Of a stretch of 64,000 nucleotides of DNA, positions 56,530 through 64,000 are shown piece by piece. The notes beneath the pieces are model-generated. The model saw nothing but the letters and a program-made list of their open reading frames with translations, did not search any database and was not told the origin of the DNA. The stretch is from positions 10,726,001 through 10,790,000 of the forward strand of contig OX419760.1 of NCBI GenBank assembly GCA_948567375.1. Direction: 5' to 3'. The position numbers were made by a program, and so were the translations under genes. The stretch's first letter is position 1, and every line of letters starts with the position of its first letter. Origin of the DNA: Lunularia cruciata (lineage: Eukaryota > Streptophyta > Marchantiopsida > Lunulariales > Lunulariaceae).

Positions 56530-57208
56530 TGTGAGCCGGCCTGTCTCTCACTCAGGATGAACCTCTGATGGCTATTATGGTAGCGCACCATGGACTAAGA
56601 AGGCAAGGAACCCCAACTCCATCATACTCCTCCAAGGCTAACACTCCAAGACTCAAGACATTGCTCACTAGAGAACTCAATGAGAGAGAGATAGTTGCAA
56701 ATGAAAGGATGATGAGTACCTCCTCACTCCTTGTTTATATACTTGTGAAATAGTTACGTACCAAAGTTACTAATTACCGTAGTAACTCAAGTTACTAGAC
56801 TAAAAGTCAAGTAAAGTCAAAAAGTAGAAAGGAATATCCATTCACATGGGCATATTCCCCTTATCTTGACCCAACCACTAAAGCAAGGATTCCTTCACAT
56901 GGGCTATCCTTGGACTAAAGAAGAATCCAAAACAAAAAGGCTTGCGGGCCCAAGAGTTCTCAACTCTTTCCCCAAAGCCAAACACCTAGGAATAATACCA
57001 AGTCAACACACTAAAATCCAAAATAGTGGTGCTCATCTTTTCTACTTCCTCTAAAGTAAGGTCCCATCTATCTTAGCTATGACTAACTTTAGCTAACCAT
57101 GACTAATATAGAACCATCCTTTATCTCTATATAAATAATATCTCTTAAGTACTTGTAATACCAAGCTAAATATCACAATACCACACACATGCACAAATGG
57201 GTGTTACA
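56530..57208 (-). repeat. A1 5' LTR, family A
   Basis: 679 bp, TGTGAGCCGG to GGGTGTTACA on the plus strand; in sense it runs TGTAACACCC to CCGGCTCACA. It should supply the promoter of A1. Confidence 0.97.
56732..56743 (-). promoter_or_regulatory. Probable TATA box of A1 5' LTR
   Basis: In sense CAAGTATATAAACAAGG, a near-ideal plant TATA box. The downstream bases to the LTR end (about 200 bp) would be R and U5. The same box is present at the matching place in the 3' LTR (about 49610-49621). A second A/T-rich candidate, ATTATTTATATAGAG, lies further upstream at about 57124-57138. Confidence 0.55.
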
Positions 57209-60200
57209 GAACAAAGGCTTTCAACTTGGAAACAAGAAAGACAGGATAGATATGCATGTGACAAGGCAAGGCAAGTCGATAAGCAATAAGAGAGACAATT
57301 TGGGTGATATCAAAGTCCTATCCAATTAGGGGCAAGTTTACAAACTTGGGTATCAAAATGAAGAGGGAGGTTACTGGAGGATAGCATGACTTTATCACCA
57401 ACTTCAAAGGGGAGATCACAATGATGGTGGTCTGCATATCGTTTTTGGCGATTTTGAGCAACAAGGAGGTGAGACTTGGCTTGTTGGAGAGATTGGGATA
57501 TAGTAGTCAAGAATGTGGAGGTATGAGGAACTTGAGATAGAGGAGGAGCAAGAAGAGAATCTAGAACAAGTGGATCTTGGCCAAAATTGAGAAAGAAAGG
57601 AGAGAATCTAGTGCTTGCCTATTTGGAATTGTTGCAGGCAAATTTTGCAATGGCAAGACATTCATCTCAATTGGTATGGTGGACATTGACAAAGGCATGC
57701 AACATATCCTCCAATTTGCACATTCGATTTGTCCATCAGTTTGAGGATGATAGGCCGTGGACAAAGCAAGCTTGGTGCCAAGTATCTAAAAGAGTGCTTA
57801 ACAAAACTTCCCGATAAATCAAGGATCACAGTCAGAGATGAGTACGCGTGGCATCCCATGATGCTCAAAGACATTGTTGAAGTAGATTTGCGCTAAGGTT
57901 AGAGCATCCACGGTATCACAAGTTGGTGCCAAGTAGATTTGCTTACTAAGCTTATCCACAAACACTACAATGGCGGTGTGTCCTTGTTTTGTCTTTGGCA
58001 AGATATGATGAGATCCAAGCTCACATGCTCCCAGCGAGCTGATGGAATGGCAAGCGGTTGAAGGAGTCTATTCGGCTTTTGGTTGTTGGCCTTGTTACAT
58101 TGGCAGCTCTCACACGATCGGGAAAATTCTCAAACATCTCGTGTCATGTTGGACCACCACCATTAATGTTGGAGGGTACCCAAGGTCTTTTCCACACCCA
58201 TGTGACCAGCGATGGGTAAATCATGGGCTACTTGAAGGTACACAAGTCAAAGATCACCTTTGTTTGGAATATAGATCTGTTCCGCATGGAATAGAAGGCT
58301 TTCCTTGAAGGAGAAGGTGTTGTACTCCTTGTTACTTGTTGTTAGATAACCATGTACCATTTGGAAGAAGGGATCTTATTGTAGAGCTAACCAAAACTCG
58401 TTATGGATCTTGGTGTCAATTGAAACCGTAGTAATTGCTGCCACAATGAGAAGAAGAGTCTTCAAATCAGGTCGTCGTGATAGAGTATCAGGGATGACAT
58501 GGAACCAACCTGGTTTGTACTCAAGTTTGATGTCAAAAAATTGGAGTTGCTCTTCCCATTGATGATGTTGACTCTTCATGTGCTCTAGGTGTAAGGTTTG
58601 CAACAATGGCTTGTGATCAATTTGCATGATCACTTGTTTCCCCAAGAAATAATGCCTCCATACCTTGATGGCATATACCATTGCAAGTTGTTCCCAATCT
58701 CAAGCAAAGTAATTTCTTTCAGCTGTATTTAGTTGGCAAGATACAAAGGCAATGGGATGTAGTCCATTTGGGAAATGTTTCCTGTTGCAACACAACTCCA
58801 ATTGCAAAGTTAGAAGCATCAAAATCAACCACACAAGGTAGTTGAGGATCATATGGTTGAAGAATTGGTCTTGAAGACACCATATGTTTCAACTTTTGGA
58901 ATGCTTCTTCACGCTTGGTGTTCCATAGGAAGCTCGAGTTCTTTCCCAAGAGGTCAGTCAATAGTGCAGCCACATGAGCATAATAGTGGATGAACCGCCG
59001 GTTAAAACTGGCCAATCCATTGAATGCCCGTACTTCTGTAGCATCCTTCGGGGTAGGCTAATCAGTAATGGCCTTGATCTTCTCTTCTTCCATCTTGATC
59101 CCCTTTGAGGAGATCTTATGACCCAAGAAGGTAACCTCCTTCTGCCAAAAGGTACACTTTGACTTCTTGCAGTAAAATTTCTATTGTCGTAGTCGTCTTA
59201 GGACTTCTTGCACATGATTCACATGTTTTGCCTCTATCTTGCTATAGATTAAGATATCATCCAAGAACACCACTATTGACCAATCCAATAGTCCATCCAA
59301 CACCCAATGCATCTAATCCATGAAGACTATTGGAGCATTAGTGAGTCCGAAAGGTAAAACTCTCCACTCAAAATGCCCATACCTTGTGCAAAAGGCAGTC
59401 TTTTGCACATCCTCTCTATCAATTAGAATTTGCCAATAGCCGCTACAAAGATCCAACTTGGAAAATTAACGTGCTCTACTTAGTTGATCAAGCAAGTCAT
59501 CGATTCAAGGCAAGGGATATGCATTCTTCATGGTTTGCTTATTGAGCCCACGATAATCAATACAGAAATGAAGTCCTCCATCCTTCTTTGGAAAAAATAG
59601 TATCGGTGCTTCCCAAGGAGAGGTTCTATGTTGTATGAAGTCCTTCTCCAACAACTCTATAAGTGTTGTTTGCAACTCCTCCAACTCCTTTGGTGAGAGC
59701 CAATAGATCGCTCTACTCACTGGAGTACTCCTTGGCAATAACTTGATCTTGAAGGGCATACCTTGATCGAAGGGTAATCGCTTTGGTAGATCATCCAGAA
59801 ACACGTCCACAAACTCCTTAACTATCCGATCAACCATTACTTGATGAGGCTCTTGGTCCTCCATAGATTGATCTTGTACAATTGGCTTGATCCACACCGC
59901 AAATACAAACTTATCTTCCTCTAAAGCTTTCTCTATGGTTACTTTACTAACAAACTTCCCTTCTAGGGACTCATCTCTCTTCCAAGCATGCTCCATGGTT
60001 GCCTTCTTGGCAAACTTCCCATCTTGGGACTCCACTTCCTTAAGGTTTGCTCTATGGCTACCTTCTTGACAAAGTTCCAATCTTGGGACTGACTATTCTT
60101 AGGTGTCTTACTCATATGTGCCAGACAACCTAATCGGAAATTCCTACCTTGATGTTGTACTTGCATTTGGCATTTGGCATTGGGTCCAATCAAATTGAAA

Positions 60201-61469
60201 CTTATGACGTTCAAGCCAAGGTAGACCCAAAATGATATCATAGTGTAGAGGTGCCACTACAAACCTCATACATTCCAAATACTCCTTCCCAATCTTGAAG
60301 GTAACAAGATGTGAGGTGCGGAATGTAGAACCCTTTCTACCATCCTCCATCATCAAACTACTTCCAATCACTGGCTCGATAGGAATACCCAATTCCTTTG
60401 CTACTTGCATAGACATGCAATTCTCTCAACTTCCATAATCAACCAAAATCCTACAACCCCAAGTGGATATCATACCTTGCAAGTGAAGCAAACTTGCATA
60501 AGTAAAGTCTTCAATCCCATTAGAACTAATCAAATTCCCAATAGGCAACTCAAATTCTCCTACTGGGATTCCTCGTTTCCCTGATCATTCCGCTCCACAA
60601 CCTCTACTTGGGCAACTTGTCAAGGTCGTCCATTCTTGAGTGGACATTCAACAATGTGATGCCCCAATTGACGATAATAAAAACAACCACCATTTTGTTA
60701 CAGTTTCTTCCTATCTGCCGTACCAAGTGGTCTTTGTTGAATTGCATCAATCTCCATTGGTGCTGGCTCCTCCACTTGTGTGAAGTGTATTGGTAAGCTT
60801 TGTGGAGGTCGAGGTCAAGACCAAGTTGTTGCCACCAAGGAATCAAAACGTTCGGCCAATTGCATGGCTTCCTCCAAGTGTTGTGGCTCTTGCATGGTTA
60901 CCTCTAATTTTGTTCTCGCCTTCAAGGCCCTCACAAATTGATCCAGAGCTTCACCTTCCAATATATCTAGAATTTGCATGATGGTGTTTTGGAACTGCGT
61001 GATGTAACTTCTTATAGAGCCAATTTGTTTCAACTCTGCCAACTTATACCGTGTAACTCGTGTGGCATTTATAGCTTGGAATTGACTAATTATTGCGCTC
61101 TTGAATTCTGCCCATATCAAGATTGGTGTAACCATTTGTTGTTTGGCTCACTCCACTTGGAATCTCCACCATAGCTTTGCTACTCCATTCAATTGGCTAA
61201 AAGCCAAGAGAATTTTTTTTTGCTCGTCTTGTAGATTGGTAGCTTCAAAATAACATTCACAATCAAACAAAAAATTCTCCACTGCACCGAGAGATTCTTG
61301 CCTTCAAATACCTTGGGTTTAGGGAATCTGATCTGATCTGATCTTCTCCTTCTCGAATTGGTACTCTCTCCACTTGCTCTTGTCGTCAAAGATCTCATTC
61401 ATCCAACAATCAAGTAAGGTGTTCAATTTGTTGTTGCATAGCAAGGATAACATCAGGTATTGCCACCAT
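57209..61469 (-). pseudogene. C6 gag-pol (chromodomain Ty3), broken
   Basis: The minus-strand frame starts at ATG 61469. In order: gag (60815-61469, with LEVTMQEPQHLEEAMQLAERF), zinc finger region (about 60640-60690), protease (60144-60440; the Asp-Ser-Gly site reads Asp-Tyr-Gly), the KFxxKxxxE repeat linker (about 59890-60110), RT N-terminus in an open piece (59505-60080, with [17 protein letters not shown]), RT catalytic FLDDIL (about 59250-59270), RNase H (58376-59015, with VVDFDASNFAIGVVLQQE), integrase finger (58050-58320), core (57561-58001, with STAYHPQTDGQIE) and post-core FEVGDKVMLSSSNL (57310-57510). About a dozen stops or shifts. The chromodomain continues at 49407-49127, beyond A1. 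Confidence 0.85.
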
Positions 61470-61725
61470 GGTTGCTCTTCTATCACACCACTCCCAATCT
61501 ATCTAATTTATTAACACATAAAAACAGCACATCCACCATTCTCCATAAGTTACAACCGTAAGCACCAAGGGTTCATCAAATATGGTGATCATATGCAGAA
61601 AATCTTGTCCAAAGTGCAAGGTGATGAACTCTGTGAAGAAATGCTTGGGTAGTATTTGGATGTGGAAATCCCAATGGTTTGGTGGAAGTGGATTTGGTGG
61701 TCCATAAATTCCATCCACCCGATTC

Positions 61726-61740
61726 TTGCTCTGATATCAA
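61726..61740 (-). other. C6 primer binding site (tRNA-iMet type)
   Basis: In sense TTGATATCAGAGCAAG beside the 5' LTR: the initiator Met tRNA site TGGTATCAGAGC with one G-to-A change. Confidence 0.8.
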
Positions 61741-62154
61741 TGTAAAAGACCAAATCCGAGGAGAGAAATAGGAGAATGAAAACTCACATTGGGACACTTG
61801 AATGAAGGAAAACTTTGAATCCCTAGCATGAGCTTTGGCTTTGGTATTTATAGGTAGCATATAAGGCCCTTGAGAAGCTTCTCAAGAAGCTTCCTCAAGC
61901 CGCTTTCTTAGAGTGCAAGCCAAGTTAACTAGGAAGCTTCTCAAGAAGCTTCCTTCTAGAAGTTGCCTACTTGGCATGCAAGCTAAGCTAGTTGGAAGGT
62001 TCTAGAAGCTTCCTTCCAGAAGCTACTTACTTGAGGTGCAAGCTAAGCTAGCGGGGAAGCTTCCTAGATACTTTTGGAATATTCTAGGCTACTTTGTCTT
62101 ATGTGCTACTTTGTAAGCCCGACTAACTTCGTTGCTAAACTCCATATTGTTACA
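61741..62154 (-). repeat. C6 5' LTR, family C
   Basis: TGTAAAAGACC to ATATTGTTACA on the plus strand, 414 bp. A TATA-like TATTTATA (61845-61852, TATAAATA in sense) lies downstream of the GAAGCTTC-rich block in sense. Confidence 0.93.
61995..62012 (-). promoter_or_regulatory. Four-unit heat shock element in C6 LTR
   Basis: GAAGGTTCTAGAAGCTTC has GAA 61995, TTC 62000, GAA 62005 and TTC 62010, all at 5-bp spacing: a perfect tetrameric array. More GAAGCTTC units at about 61873-61895 and 61932-61955 lie closer to the TATA box. Confidence 0.6.
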
Positions 62155-64000
62155 TTCTTCCAAGAGCAAGTTGACTATTTGGGTCACACTATCTACCCTA
62201 GAGGACTTGGTGTTCAACAAACCAAGGTAGAGACTATTCCATGTATCCTTGGCCTATAGATGTCAGTAGAGTGAAAGCATTCTTTGGGTTGGCAAACTTC
62301 TATTGTTGGTATGTTAGAGGATTTAGTGCCATTGCCAAGGCTTTGATGAAGCTGACCAGGCTTAGATAGGAGTGATGTTGGGGAGATGAGCAAGAGAGAG
62401 CTTTTGTAGAGCTCAAGGAGAGGTTGACATATACTCATATTTTGAGGAGACCAATCAGAGGACAACCATTTGAGGTTCACACTGATTGGAGTATGTTGGA
62501 ACTTGGAGCAGTGCTCACCCAACATGATGATGGGGGAAAGAGTTTGTGGTGGCCTATGCTAGTTGCTCCAACAATTCAATGGAGGCAAAGTATAGTTCAT
62601 ATGAGAGAGAGTGCTTGGCAATAGTTTGGGTAGTAGCACATTTTTTATATTACCTATTTGGTAACCCCTTTACTCTCATCACTAATCATCAGCCACTAAA
62701 GTGGTTGATGGAGTCTAACAAGCTTTCAAGGAAGCTTGCACAATGGGCTCTGATTTTACAAGAGTAATATATGATTTCAGAGTTATTCATAGACCTAGAG
62801 TGGTGAACCGTGATGATGATGGGTTGAGTAGAAACCCATGTTCTAGCCAGCATGATCAGGTTGGAGCACGTTGGCATGGTGAGATAGATGAGGAGATGGT
62901 GCCAAGTTGGCATGCATCTGCCTTTCTTTGTATATATTTTCTAAGGCTTTAGTGGTATCTCTCTCAATGCATACAGAAGGAGTTACTAAGGTCACAGATC
63001 CAAAGAGTATAGATAGTGGTACAATTCAATGAAACATTCATGATGATGTCTTAATGGTGGACTATCTTCACATTGGTGTTGTGGGTAGCATAGTTGGAGC
63101 CAAGGAGAAAGATTGTGCTCTTCAACAAGCTAGGCGGTTCAGATTGGAGGGCAAACACTTTCTTTGTGTATGGGAGGATGGTAGAGTGCAAGTAGTACCG
63201 CTTCTATTTCAAAGACCACAATTGGTTCATCATGTTCATGAGAAGCTAGGACATTTTGGAGTAAAGCATACATATAGCTTACTCTAGAGTCATTATTGGT
63301 GGCACGGTATGCAGACCAATGTATAGTAGTTGTTGTGAGATGTGTGGTTTGTGACCAAGTTAGAGCATCATTCCATGCTCCTATGCCACAATTGCACTCA
63401 TTACCTATCATGGGATTGGGTTATCATTGGAGTTTGGACTTTGTTGGATCTTTACCGTTGACTATGAGACATCATCAGTATGTTTTGGTGATGGTGGAGC
63501 ACCTCTCCAAGTAGATTGAGTTGGTGGCACTTCCTGACAAGTCCAATGAAGGGATGACTTACTTGTTCTTGGATCGGGTTCTCAATCATGTTGGTGCACC
63601 AGCTGAGGTTTTGACTGATTAGGGTACAAAGTTCTTGGGAGGAGTTTAAGGTCTTGTGTGATAAGGCTTTGATTGATCATTGTACTACCTCTTGAGATCA
63701 CCCTGAGGTAGATGGCTTAGTAGAGAGAGTTAAGTCAGATAGTGAAGAGTGGATTGCGGAAGTATGGTTTGCAGAGATGCCACTTAGGAGATTGGGTTCT
63801 CCAATTACCTTGGATGGCCATGGGCTATTGGTTTAGCCAAAAAGCCTCCTTAGCATCCTTCTCTCCTCACTTTATACTCTATGGACAAGTTCTAGATTTA
63901 CTTGCAGCCATTCATCAAGATGCTATTTTAGTTTTGGACTTGGATGATCCGGATATATGGATGTTCTCAATGGGTAGAGATCTTTTGGAGAGTGATGCCG
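62155..64000 (+). mobile_element. L1, right part: RT end to integrase, runs off window
   Basis: The plus-strand continuation of a Ty3 element after C6: RT connection, RNase H and integrase. Nothing of its 3' LTR is reached. It is assigned to the same element as 41800-46393 from orientation, position either side of the C5/C6 block and degree of decay; the join itself is not visible. Confidence 0.7.
62155..64000 (+). pseudogene. L1 RNase H and integrase (partial)
   Basis: The frame begins FFQEQVDYLGHTI (about 62157-62197), the RT thumb/connection signature. RNase H follows (62400-62850, with HTDWS, YERECLAIVWV and TNHQPLKWLM). Next come the integrase H2C2 finger (63210-63365: HHVHEKLGHFGVKHTY, then CVVCDQV) and the core, with the Asp of WSLDFVGSL (about 63430), the Asp of AEVLTD (about 63610) and the Glu of VDGLVERV (about 63705-63730). 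Stops occur near 62350, 63510, 63620 and later. It is cut by the window end about 90 codons after the catalytic Glu. No product is expected. Confidence 0.8.

Larger units (their letters stand above)
49408..57208 (-). mobile_element. A1: intact, young family A Ty3/gypsy element
   Basis: A1 is 7801 bp with two 679-bp LTRs (49408-50086 and 56530-57208) that differ at only two positions by eye. It has a primer site, a polypurine tract, an open 1608-codon gag-pol and a damaged upstream ORF. It lies in the C6 chromodomain. C3 at about 8065-8085 shows the uninterrupted sequence GGGGTTAGGAACAAAAGG. The flanks are GAAC left (49404-49407) and GAAC right (57209-57212), a 4-bp duplication, or 5 bp with one mismatch. 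It is the most recent insertion in the window. Confidence 0.97.
48719..62154 (-). mobile_element. C6: long family C element carrying A1
   Basis: C6 is on the minus strand: 3' LTR at 48719-49126, 3' end of the internal region to 49407, A1 (49408-57208), the rest of the internal region to 61740, 5' LTR at 61741-62154. Removing A1 leaves about 5.6 kb. The flanks GTAAA (left) and TTCTT (right) do not match, and the left neighbour is C5 while the right is L1, so one end has been exchanged or deleted. Confidence 0.9.

Noticed and set aside
1-64000. Host protein-coding or RNA genes between the elements
   Set aside because: I looked for unbroken non-retroelement frames, tRNA-like cloverleaf sequences and rRNA signatures and found none that I can support.

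Overview
The window is land-plant nuclear DNA from a repeat-filled, intergenic part of what is probably a very large genome. Every kilobase I can assign belongs to an LTR retrotransposon or its debris. I see no host gene, no tRNA or rRNA gene and no bacterial feature. Stop-riddled Ty3/gypsy reading frames, chromodomain integrases, initiator-Met-tRNA primer sites and A/T-rich spacers all fit a plant. A gymnosperm or similar large-genome plant is my guess; the sequence alone does not fix the taxon.

Five families are interleaved. The names are mine. Family A is a non-chromodomain Ty3 element with an LTR of about 680 bp and a tRNA-Asp-like primer site: A1 49408-57208 intact, A2 1916-7371 broken, A3 13852-26331 rearranged. 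Family C is a chromodomain Ty3 element with a GAAGCTTC-rich LTR of about 410 bp: C1 628-1915, C2 solo LTR 4703-5125, C3 7372-13851, C4 31474-37647, C5 46394-48718, C6 48719-62154. Family I is a chromodomain Ty3 element with an LTR of about 750 bp: I1 17823-24413 and solo LTR I2 32461-33204. Family E is a small element without polymerase that codes for an unrecognised coiled-coil protein: E1 8909-12612, E2 27648-31375, E3 from 26332, E4 37904-39608. Family L is a Ty3 element with traces of a cytosine-5 DNA methyltransferase domain: about 41800-46393 and 62155 to the window end.

Layout as nested insertions: C1 is cut by A2. A2 is cut by solo LTR C2 (perfect TSD) and ends at C3. C3 is cut by E1 (near-perfect TSD) and by A3. 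A3 is cut by I1. A3 then runs, through a microhomology deletion, into a truncated A-type LTR next to E3. The LTR of E3 is cut by E2 and then by C4 (perfect TSD). C4 carries solo LTR I2 (perfect TSD). E4 follows. After about 2 kb of unassigned A/T-rich DNA comes L, interrupted by C5 and C6; A1 sits inside C6. A1 is the youngest: its two LTRs differ at only two positions by eye, and its 1608-codon gag-pol frame is open.

Functionally, only A1 looks able to make all the proteins of its own cycle. The rest are pseudogenes, many broken by TAG/TGA/TAA codons that look like C-to-T decay. The most interesting signals are: perfect heat-shock-element arrays in the family C LTRs; an extra CCHC-finger ORF upstream of gag in family A; the polymerase-less family E, whose two best copies have target duplications but start at a primer-site-like sequence with no 5' LTR; and the methyltransferase motif in L.
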